DNA of 8,345 nucleotides from an uncultured Spirochaetia bacterium (GTDB lineage Bacteria > Spirochaetota > UBA4802 > JAGODF01): positions 1 to 8,345 of the forward strand of contig CALCJG010000378.1 of the NCBI GenBank assembly GCA_937967705.1. The letters are read 5' to 3'. Shown here piece after piece: positions 1-5,307 of this stretch (within the stretch, counting starts at the first letter, position 1; each line of letters opens with the position of its first letter). A program made the position numbers and the translations under genes. The notes below the pieces were generated by a model that was not told the origin of the DNA, searched no databases, and saw only the letters and a program-made list of their open reading frames with translations.

Positions 1-829
1 TGGCGTGGGTGAAGGTCTGAGCGCCCCACAGCCCCCCTTTGGGATCATTGCTCAGGCCGTAGAGTATGGTCATGGGGTCCATGAAGAACCGTTTTCCGGC
101 ATAGCTGATTCCGGAGCGGAGGAATATTCCCGGACTGCCGATCCCCCCCGCCGCCAGGATGATCTTTCCGCCCATGATCTTCTCCCCGCTGCGGAGCTGT
201 ACCCCTTCGGCCCTCTTTCTCTGGGAGTCGAAGAGTATGCGGTGTACGGGGGAGGAGACGCGCAGTTCCGCACCGTGCTGCTCCACCGCCTGGTCCACGT
301 AACGGCGCGTGGTCCACTTGGCGTCTCGAGGACACCCCATCATGCACCAGTCGCAGCCGATCTTGCACTTCTCCGGGTCCACGAACTTCTCCTGGGCCTC
401 GAAGGGACAGCCCATCGCCTCGGCGGCCTCCATCAATCGTGCCAGGCCGTGATAGCCGTTGCGGTTGTAGAAGGTGTCCGGCAGGGTCTTCACGCCGATC
501 TCCGCCTTTATCTCCTCTGTCTCGGGGCGGAAGTTGATGCCCATGCTCCGGAGGAACTTGTCGCTGGGATCGAAGACGTTGCCCTGGTAAATCATCGACG
601 AGCCGCCCACCGTCAGGCCCCGCTCCATGACCACCCCCTCCAGCGAGCGGTTGAAGACGAAGAATCGCTCCGAGAGGCGCATGCCCAGCGGAAAGCCGAT
701 GAAGCGGCGGTGATAGGCGCCCCGCTCGATCATGAGCACCTTTTTGCCGGCTCTGGCTAGCTCCAGGGCCGCGGGAGCCCCTCCGGGTCCGGTGCCGATG
801 ACTATGTATTCGTATTCGTTCTTATTCAT
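1..829 (-). CDS. GMC-family FAD-dependent oxidoreductase, 3' end cut by window
   Basis: This is the N-terminal 276 codons of a flavoprotein that continues past base 1; family members are usually around 500-550 residues. Visible motifs: a dinucleotide-binding GTGPGG at residues 12-17 followed by a helix and ERG (35-37); the GMC signature GLTVGGSSMIYQGN at 71-84; and the second GMC-like signature AAGGIGSPGIFLRSG at 226-240. A cysteine quartet (C155, C159, C162, C166, followed by Pro) lies between them. Similar Cys-rich inserts occur in long-chain-alcohol-oxidase-like GMC proteins, but their role here is unknown. GMC enzymes oxidise alcohols, sugars or sterols using FAD. The start at 829 is supported by AAGGAAGG five bases upstream and by the in-frame FAD motif. 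The gene is third in the leftward operon, 33 bp after the dehydratase subunit gene, so it is probably co-transcribed. The substrate cannot be inferred. No signal peptide is seen, so it is likely cytoplasmic. Confidence 0.9.
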   Translation of the reverse strand, partial: MNKNEYEYIVIGTGPGGAPAALELARAGKKVLMIERGAYHRRFIGFPLGMRLSERFFVFNRSLEGVVMERGLTVGGSSMIYQGNVFDPSDKFLRSMGINFRPETEEIKAEIGVKTLPDTFYNRNGYHGLARLMEAAEAMGCPFEAQEKFVDPEKCKIGCDWCMMGCPRDAKWTTRRYVDQAVEQHGAELRVSSPVHRILFDSQRKRAEGVQLRSGEKIMGGKIILAAGGIGSPGIFLRSGISYAGKRFFMDPMTILYGLSNDPKGGLWGAQTFTHA

Positions 830-834
830 ATCAG

Positions 835-842
835 CCTTCCTT
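835..842 (-). promoter_or_regulatory. Ribosome binding site of the GMC oxidoreductase gene
   Basis: On the minus strand the sequence AAGGAAGG stands five bases before the ATG at 829. It is the strongest Shine-Dalgarno match in the leftward operon and fixes the start of the oxidoreductase. The 33-bp gap it sits in (830-862) holds no terminator or promoter that I can see. Confidence 0.75.
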
Positions 843-862
843 TTCAAATTTATCCTATCCGG

Positions 863-2044
863 TCAGTGGCGGACCTCGTTGCTGCTGTCTGAGCGGACAG
901 GGTCGCCGGCGATTGTCCGGCGGTTGCGGATCTGCTCGAAGAAGGCCTGCAACCGGGTTCGAATCTGTCCCGTTCCGCCTCCATAGAGCTCCCGTTCCAG
1001 TGTCAGAAGAGGGAAGTCCCTCTTCTTCGATTCCTGCCGGTAGAGGAAGATCTCCCCGCCCCAGAGATCGCAGAATTTCAGCTTCTCGGCTATTACGGCA
1101 TCCACGGCATAGCCCTCCCTCACATCGGCCATGTATTTCAGCCGTCGCCGGAAATCGTTCATCATCCGGGGACAGGAGAGATGGGTGAGGTAGCGCTCCG
1201 CCAGGGCCCTGAGGGGCGGCTGGGAGGCATCGGTCAGGGCATCGTAGTGGCGCGACCCCATGCAGAGATTGTCCGCCACTACGGCTCCCCCGCATTCCTC
1301 GATGAGCTCCAGGTGAGATATCTCCTCCACGCATCCCGCGGAAAGGAAAATGCGCAGATCGCCCTCCCGGGCCGTTCGGCGTCCGCGGCAGGCCTCCCGG
1401 ACCTCCTCCAGGAGCGTAACGGCCTCCTCCACCGGCTGGGCCGTGACGGCCAGCATAAGAGCCAGGAATTCGCTTCCCTTTATGGGTACGGCCGGGTCCT
1501 TCCGGATAGAGGAAATTTCCGCGAGCAGTGCGCGCTTCCGGTTGTAAACCTGCATGGATTCTATAAGGCTTTCGGGGGTGATGATGAGGCCGAAGTGATC
1601 CTCCAAACTCTTCTTAAACTTCTGCAGCTCTCCCTCGAAATGATCCAGCGCCAGGGGGTTGATGAGATGCGGTGCCGTGAACATATGGAGATAGGAGGGG
1701 GCCAGCCGGGCGTGGCGCCAGTTGTCGTACATCCTCCGAGTATGATCGCATCCGTTCATGAAGACGACCCCTTCCAGAAAGGCGAAGTCGCCTTCCAGGG
1801 CCTTGCTGAAGCAGTGCCGCACGAAGGTGCAGTTGAGGGAGGCGAAGTAGACATCGCCCCTGGCCGTACTGCCGCTCCCCACGGCCCGCATGCGGTAGGG
1901 GACGAATCCCGCTGCGTGGAGGATCTCCTCGGGGACGTAGGAGCAGAAATATCCGATGATCTTTCGGCCCTTCTGCTTTTCCGCGTCCAGGTATTCATTG
2001 AAGTCTTTTTCCGCCAGGTTGCGGATTTTCTCGAAAACTTTCAT
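863..2044 (-). CDS. 2-hydroxyacyl-CoA dehydratase family protein, second (beta-like, HgdB/BcrC-type) subunit
   Basis: This 393-residue protein has the family hallmarks (HgdB/BcrC/BadD, HGD-D domain) along its whole length: SYVPEEILHAAGFVPYRM near 35-52, NCTFVRHC at 71-78, GCDHTRRMYDNW at 98-109, SAGCVEEISHLELIEECGG at 235-253, DNLCMGSR at 258-265, LSCPRMM at 289-295 and LKFCDLWGG at 322-330. The end region GQIRTRLQAFFE (359-370) is also typical. Cysteines C72 or C78, C99 and C325 are the likely [4Fe-4S] ligands by analogy. The family dehydrates 2-hydroxyacyl-CoAs, or reduces aromatic acyl-CoAs, by ketyl-radical chemistry after ATP-driven electron injection from a separate activator. The ATG at 2044 overlaps the stop of the preceding gene as ATGA, which suggests translational coupling. 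The open frame continues upstream to about 2302, but that part reads antisense-like residues and lacks family similarity. The substrate is unknown. Confidence 0.92.
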   Translation of the reverse strand: MKVFEKIRNLAEKDFNEYLDAEKQKGRKIIGYFCSYVPEEILHAAGFVPYRMRAVGSGSTARGDVYFASLNCTFVRHCFSKALEGDFAFLEGVVFMNGCDHTRRMYDNWRHARLAPSYLHMFTAPHLINPLALDHFEGELQKFKKSLEDHFGLIITPESLIESMQVYNRKRALLAEISSIRKDPAVPIKGSEFLALMLAVTAQPVEEAVTLLEEVREACRGRRTAREGDLRIFLSAGCVEEISHLELIEECGGAVVADNLCMGSRHYDALTDASQPPLRALAERYLTHLSCPRMMNDFRRRLKYMADVREGYAVDAVIAEKLKFCDLWGGEIFLYRQESKKRDFPLLTLERELYGGGTGQIRTRLQAFFEQIRNRRTIAGDPVRSDSSNEVRH

Positions 2045-3453
2045 TCCACCCACCCGTGGCTCCTGAAGAATTCGGTGATCTGGTTGCGCACGCCCTGCTC
2101 GTCCAGATGACGCTGATCCATGATGTCGATGCTGAGATACAAGGCGGGAAGATTCTTCTTCTTGCAGGTGTCCTGTATGATCTTGGCCGCCGCCCATCCG
2201 TGCTTGCATCCCTGATGTCCCGTGAAAATCATGCAGTCCACGCTGTAGCCGTCGATATAGGAAACCATCTCGTCGGTGATGAACTCCGCCGGTCCGTGGC
2301 ACTGGCGTCCCATGGCCAGATGCATCTGTGTCACGGCAAAGTCCCGGATCATACTCTCCTTGGAGGAGGTGTCTATCTGCACCGTGGAGACGTTTCCGAT
2401 AAAATCGGCCACCACCACGGCCCCGAACTCATGCTCCATCCATTTGAAGAGATAGGTGAAGAAGGCGATGGGAGGAAACCAGAGGAGGACGCGTATCTTC
2501 TCCTTCTTTACGACGCCTTTGCCCCGGTCGTAGCGTTTCTTGACCGCCCGGTAGAGGGCCTCCGTCATCTTGATGGCGTGGGGGGAACGCACGTTGAGCT
2601 CCCGGACCACCCAGGCGAAGAGGAGGTTGAAGTGGGTACCGGGACAGGGGGTGGCCCGCTGCATCTCGCAGATCTCGCTCAGGTAATAATTGAATTTATT
2701 AAGGCGCTCTAGCATGTCTCTGAGGCGGTCCCAGTCGATTTTACGGCCCAGGTTTTTCTCGAGAAAATCGATCTGCTCCCACACCTGTTTCTCGAAGTAT
2801 TCGTAGGAATATCCGTCCTTCCAGTAGGGAACGTCGAAGATGAAGGAAGGCACTCCCAGGAGGTATTCGAAGGACTGGGTGATGGAGACGTTGGTGTCGC
2901 AGGGATGGGAGCCCGCTATGGTCAGGGCGGGCCGGGGGATCTGTCCGGTTATATAGGCCCCCATGTCCAGCTTCATGGCGGAGCAGTATTCTACGGGAAC
3001 GCCGAATTTTTCCGCCTCCTCTATGAGGGAATAGGGCCCCTCGGCTCCGTAGGCGTTGCCGAAGACGTTGAGTATGGCGGAATTGAAGGAAGTGACGTCG
3101 AAGGCGTCCAGCATCTCGGGATTGAGAATCCACTCCACCCAGACGATGGGCCGTCCCTCCCTGGCATTCCTGATGACCTCATTGATATTGTCTATGATGG
3201 CCCGGGCCCCGTAGCCGTAGGCCTTCAACACGTCCGGGGAGAGGAGCCCGGCCCCGAAGGTGAGGAGACCGTAGCGGAACTTCTTATTAAGGAAGGTCTC
3301 CCTGACAGGAACGTAGAGGGGACGGAGCAGATAGAGGAGCACCGTGGCCAGCCGGGGCGTCTTGGAAAGGAAATAGATGAGATACAGCAGAGTCCTGGAA
3401 AGCTTCAGCATATGGAACTCTCTGAGCGGTTTACCGTTTTTTCCGAATGCCAT
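2041..3453 (-). CDS. 2-hydroxyacyl-CoA dehydratase family protein, first (alpha-like, HgdA-type) subunit
   Basis: This 470-residue protein is homologous in plan to the next gene's product and is probably its heterodimer partner. Likely cluster-ligand regions are VEYCSAMK (C157), GSHPCDTN (C185) and TGHQGCKHGW (C416). Other typical blocks are GVPSFIFDVPYW at 200-211, ATPCPGTHFN at 267-276 and LYLSIDIMDQR at 438-448; the last resembles the family's 'lxlexD' segment near the C terminus. The first ~50 residues are unusual: a basic, hydrophobic stretch (about 18-48, rich in Leu/Tyr/Arg) precedes the recognisable domain and may touch the membrane. ATG 3453 is preferred over Met15 because AAAGGA lies six bases upstream. 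It is the first gene of the leftward operon and overlaps the second subunit gene by 4 nt. The alpha/beta assignment rests on gene order and length. 2-Hydroxyacyl-CoA dehydratase and benzoyl-CoA-reductase-like activity cannot be told apart here. Confidence 0.9.
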   Translation of the reverse strand: MAFGKNGKPLREFHMLKLSRTLLYLIYFLSKTPRLATVLLYLLRPLYVPVRETFLNKKFRYGLLTFGAGLLSPDVLKAYGYGARAIIDNINEVIRNAREGRPIVWVEWILNPEMLDAFDVTSFNSAILNVFGNAYGAEGPYSLIEEAEKFGVPVEYCSAMKLDMGAYITGQIPRPALTIAGSHPCDTNVSITQSFEYLLGVPSFIFDVPYWKDGYSYEYFEKQVWEQIDFLEKNLGRKIDWDRLRDMLERLNKFNYYLSEICEMQRATPCPGTHFNLLFAWVVRELNVRSPHAIKMTEALYRAVKKRYDRGKGVVKKEKIRVLLWFPPIAFFTYLFKWMEHEFGAVVVADFIGNVSTVQIDTSSKESMIRDFAVTQMHLAMGRQCHGPAEFITDEMVSYIDGYSVDCMIFTGHQGCKHGWAAAKIIQDTCKKKNLPALYLSIDIMDQRHLDEQGVRNQITEFFRSHGWVE

Positions 3454-3459
3454 AATCCG

Positions 3460-3465
3460 TCCTTT
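3460..3465 (-). promoter_or_regulatory. Ribosome binding site of the first dehydratase subunit gene
   Basis: AAAGGA on the minus strand lies six bases before the ATG at 3453. It favours this start over the internal Met codon 14 residues later, and so keeps the hydrophobic N-terminal segment in the protein. Confidence 0.6.
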
Positions 3466-3523
3466 GTATGAAAATAGTTTACCAGGTTACTGCGGTGAGG
3501 ATAAGAAAAAAGGGGGCCTCTGT

Positions 3524-3552
3524 CTTGTACTTGATGAAGTTTACCCTGACAA
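3524..3552 (-). promoter_or_regulatory. Candidate sigma70-type promoter for the dehydratase operon
   Basis: Read on the minus strand, TTGTCA (3552-3547, 5 of 6 to the -35 consensus) is followed after 17 bp by TACAAG (3529-3524, 4 of 6 to the -10 consensus). Transcription would start near 3517, giving a leader of about 64 nt before the ATG at 3453. The leader contains a C5-T6 run (near 3502-3512) but no clear hairpin. The promoter was called from sequence match and position only. Confidence 0.4.
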
Positions 3553-3574
3553 TATTCGAATAGTGTATGCATAC
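3553..3574. promoter_or_regulatory. Twin perfect 10-bp palindromes, candidate operator
   Basis: TATTCGAATA (3553-3562) and GTATGCATAC (3565-3574) are each perfect 10-bp palindromes. They are separated by two bases, with centres 12 bp apart. They lie directly upstream of the candidate -35 box of the dehydratase promoter, where an activator or repressor dimer could sit. The two sequences differ, so they may be two sites, or one may be coincidental. The regulator is unknown. Confidence 0.35.
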
Positions 3575-3593
3575 CTTAATCTGCGTCCCGTAG

Positions 3594-3629
3594 CTCCCCG
3601 GGCAGTGCCGGGGAGGCTGAAGATTCAGC
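3594..3629 (+). other. Pair of stem-loops preceding a terminator
   Basis: The first hairpin has an 8-bp stem, CTCCCCGG (3594-3601) with CCGGGGAG (3608-3615), and a 6-base loop. The second follows immediately: GCTGAA (3616-3621) with TTCAGC (3624-3629) around two bases, so as RNA its loop would need to open at least one pair. As DNA this second element is also a near-perfect palindrome and might be an operator. With the terminator just downstream they resemble a structured leader or small RNA, but no known riboswitch class is recognised. Confidence 0.45.
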
Positions 3630-3634
3630 AATCG

Positions 3635-3654
3635 CCCGGAGATGCCGGGTTTTT
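3635..3654 (+). terminator. Short rho-independent terminator, rightward
   Basis: CCCGG (3635-3639) pairs with CCGGG (3645-3649) around a 5-base loop and is followed by TTTTT (3650-3654). The stem is short but all G-C. It reads only rightwards, although no rightward gene lies before it, so it would end a leader transcript or a small RNA upstream of the thiolase gene. Its function is unproven. Confidence 0.45.
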
Positions 3655-3713
3655 CTGGCCATTGACGCGGCCAAACAGCCTGAAAATCTCCCGTTTTTTG
3701 GGATTACACGGAA

Positions 3714-3738
3714 TGAAGTTGTTTCCCTGCGAACTTCA
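3714..3738. repeat. 7-bp inverted repeat, possible operator
   Basis: TGAAGTT (3714-3720) and AACTTCA (3732-3738) are exact inverted repeats with an 11-base spacer, so their centres are 18 bp apart. They lie just upstream of the candidate thiolase -35 box. This fits a dimeric regulator contacting nearly two helical turns, but a chance occurrence cannot be excluded. Confidence 0.3.
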
Positions 3739-3746
3739 AGGGGTGC

Positions 3747-3775
3747 AAGACAGGGGTTTGGGTTTACGGTATATT
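3747..3775 (+). promoter_or_regulatory. Candidate promoter for the thiolase-synthetase operon
   Basis: AAGACA (3747-3752, 4 of 6 to the -35 consensus) and TATATT (3770-3775, 5 of 6 to the -10 consensus) are separated by 17 bp. Transcription would begin near 3782, leaving a leader of about 115 nt before the ATG at 3896. It is the best match I found on this strand in the intergenic region. Confidence 0.4.
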
Positions 3776-3796
3776 CTTCCCGTTAAGAAGGGGTGA

Positions 3797-3806
3797 TTGC
3801 CGGCAA
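3797..3806. promoter_or_regulatory. Perfect palindrome TTGCCGGCAA, candidate operator
   Basis: This 10-bp perfect palindrome begins about 15 bp after the predicted thiolase transcription start, a position typical for a repressor site. Its half-site TGCCGG recurs at 3606, 3643 and 3837 in the same intergenic region. Confidence 0.3.
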
Positions 3807-3825
3807 CGGTGAGATCCTCCTGTTC

Positions 3826-3842
3826 CCGGCAGACAGTGCCGG
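3826..3842 (+). other. Leader stem-loop upstream of the thiolase gene
   Basis: CCGGCA (3826-3831) pairs with TGCCGG (3837-3842) around the 5-base loop GACAG. No T run follows, so it is not a terminator. It shares the 9-mer CAGTGCCGG with the hairpin at 3594-3615. It may be an mRNA structure or a DNA binding site. Confidence 0.3.
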
Positions 3843-3884
3843 ACGGCGCGATCCCTTCATCTGCAAAGTGAAATTATACCGTAC

Positions 3885-3889
3885 GGAGA
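3885..3889 (+). promoter_or_regulatory. Ribosome binding site of the thiolase gene
   Basis: GGAGA ends six bases before the ATG at 3896 and supports that start. It overlaps the perfect 8-bp palindrome CCGTACGG (3879-3886), which could partly hide it or act as a protein site. Confidence 0.6.
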
Positions 3890-3895
3890 ATCGAA

Positions 3896-5296
3896 ATGAG
3901 AGATGTGTACATCGTTGGAGCCCACACGATCCGGTTCGGGAAATACCTGGACAAGACCATATCCGAGCTGGCGGAGATGACCGTGACCCCCTGCCTCAAG
4001 GAGGCGGGGCTCGAGAAGAAGGATATCCAGGCCCTCTGGTTTGCCAATTCCGCCTGGGGGGAGTACCGGCGGCAGACCTGCATCCGGGCCCAGGTGGCCC
4101 TACGGCCGATGGGGATAGACGGCATCCCCATGACCAACGTGGAGAACGCCTGCGCGGGGGGGGCCACCGCCTTCCATCACGCATGGCTCGGCGTGGCCAG
4201 CGGCCTCCATGACATCACCCTGGCCGTGGGCGCCGAGAAGATCTACGACCGCAACCAGTTTCTCGTCTTTTCCGGGTTCCTTACCGGGATGGACGTGGGC
4301 AATCTCATCAATATCATGAAGAACTTCACGGAATACAGCCTGACGAAGGACGACATGAAGGCGATGGAGGAACACCTGAAGAAGTACAGGCATCTGAAGA
4401 AGAACGGGGCCCGGAAGGGGAAAACGGTCCGGGAGAAGATGCGCTCACTCCGGGACTCCCTGGTGGTGGCCATCCGGATCGGGGAGAGCATGGGCTATGA
4501 CGTGATGAAGGAGCTGCGCAAGCTGGGCTCCGGGGATCATTCCCCCTTCATGGACGTCTACGGTCATGAGGCCCGGAAGCATATGAGGAAATACGGCAGC
4601 ACCATCGAACAGTTTGCCGCCATAGCCTCGAAGAACCATTTCCATTCCACCCTCAACCCCAACGCCCAGTACCAGTTTCCCGTTTCCGAGGAGGAGGTGC
4701 TGGCGGACCGCATCGTCACCTGGCCGCTCACCCGGTCCATGTGCGCTCCCGTCGGGGACGGCGCCGCCTCGGCCATACTCTGCGACGAACAGACGGTCCG
4801 GCGGCTGGGGCTTGCCTCCCAGGCTGTCAGGGTGCGGGCCTCGGTGCTCGGCTCCGGCAGGGCCAGGACCGAGGAGGAGGACAACATCGGTACCCGGCTG
4901 ACAAAGAGGGCCTACGAGATATCCGGCACCGGTCCCGGGGACATGCACCTGGCGGAGGTTCATGACGCCAGCGCCTATGGGGAACTCGTACAGACGGAGA
5001 ACCTGGGCTTCTGCCCCCGGGGGGAAGGAGGCGTCCTGGCCAGATCCGGCGCCACCAGGCTGGGGGGTAAGATCCCCGTCAATACCAGCGGGGGCCTGGA
5101 GTCCCGGGGTCATCCCATCGGCGCCTCCGGTCTGGGACAGATTCATGAGATCGTGACGCAGCTGAGGGGCCGGGCCGGGAAGAGGCAGGTGGAAGGCGCC
5201 CGGCTGGGAATAGCCGAGAACGGCGGCGGCGCCCTGGGCGTGGAAGAGGCGGCCATGGGCATTCACATACTGGAAGCACCATCCAAGGCAATGTAA
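3896..5296 (+). CDS. SCP2-type thiolase / acetyl-CoA acetyltransferase-like protein
   Basis: This 466-residue thiolase-fold protein would act on acyl-CoA or 3-ketoacyl-CoA in the cytoplasm, making or cleaving a C-C bond. The nucleophile is C86 in VENACAGGATAFHHAW (82-97). VHDASAYGEL (355-364) replaces the classical NEAF motif, as in SCP2/lipid-transfer and archaeal thiolases, and GGLESRGHPIGASG (399-412) carries the catalytic-type His406. The C-terminal Cys of degradative thiolases is missing: the matching segment reads AENGGGALG (440-448). That is usual for SCP2-like forms, some of which are aldolases or biosynthetic partners rather than thiolases. At 466 residues it is longer than the common ~390; much of the excess seems to be a Lys/Arg-rich helical region at about 150-215. 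It is first in the rightward operon, 11 bp before the acyl-CoA synthetase gene. A role in lipid or side-chain metabolism is inferred from this neighbour; substrate and direction are unknown. Confidence 0.9.
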   Translation: MRDVYIVGAHTIRFGKYLDKTISELAEMTVTPCLKEAGLEKKDIQALWFANSAWGEYRRQTCIRAQVALRPMGIDGIPMTNVENACAGGATAFHHAWLGVASGLHDITLAVGAEKIYDRNQFLVFSGFLTGMDVGNLINIMKNFTEYSLTKDDMKAMEEHLKKYRHLKKNGARKGKTVREKMRSLRDSLVVAIRIGESMGYDVMKELRKLGSGDHSPFMDVYGHEARKHMRKYGSTIEQFAAIASKNHFHSTLNPNAQYQFPVSEEEVLADRIVTWPLTRSMCAPVGDGAASAILCDEQTVRRLGLASQAVRVRASVLGSGRARTEEEDNIGTRLTKRAYEISGTGPGDMHLAEVHDASAYGELVQTENLGFCPRGEGGVLARSGATRLGGKIPVNTSGGLESRGHPIGASGLGQIHEIVTQLRGRAGKRQVEGARLGIAENGGGALGVEEAAMGIHILEAPSKAM

Positions 5297-5307
5297 GGGA
5301 GGAAACC

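Noticed and set aside
5..760. Long plus-strand open frame opposite the GMC oxidoreductase gene
   Set aside because: It has no recognisable domain and lies antisense to a gene with clear FAD and GMC motifs. Long antisense frames are expected in GC-rich coding DNA.
1181..2110. 309-codon plus-strand open frame opposite the second dehydratase subunit
   Set aside because: The opposite strand carries all family motifs. This frame shows no protein family features and is a codon-bias shadow.
2045..2302. Upstream extension of the second dehydratase subunit to a start near 2302
   Set aside because: The added residues overlap the first subunit gene out of frame and lack family similarity. The ATG at 2044 gives a normal-length protein and the common ATGA overlap.
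3502..3515. C5-T6 run on the minus strand in the dehydratase leader, as a terminator
   Set aside because: No G-rich arm able to form a stable stem precedes the T run, so it does not look like an intrinsic terminator.
3377..3796. 139-codon plus-strand frame running from the first dehydratase gene into the intergenic region
   Set aside because: It has no ribosome binding site or recognisable features. It runs across candidate regulatory elements and starts antisense inside a well-supported gene.
4445..5266. 273-codon minus-strand open frame inside the thiolase gene
   Set aside because: The Pro/Gly/His-rich composition is typical of an antisense shadow, and the thiolase frame has full catalytic motifs.
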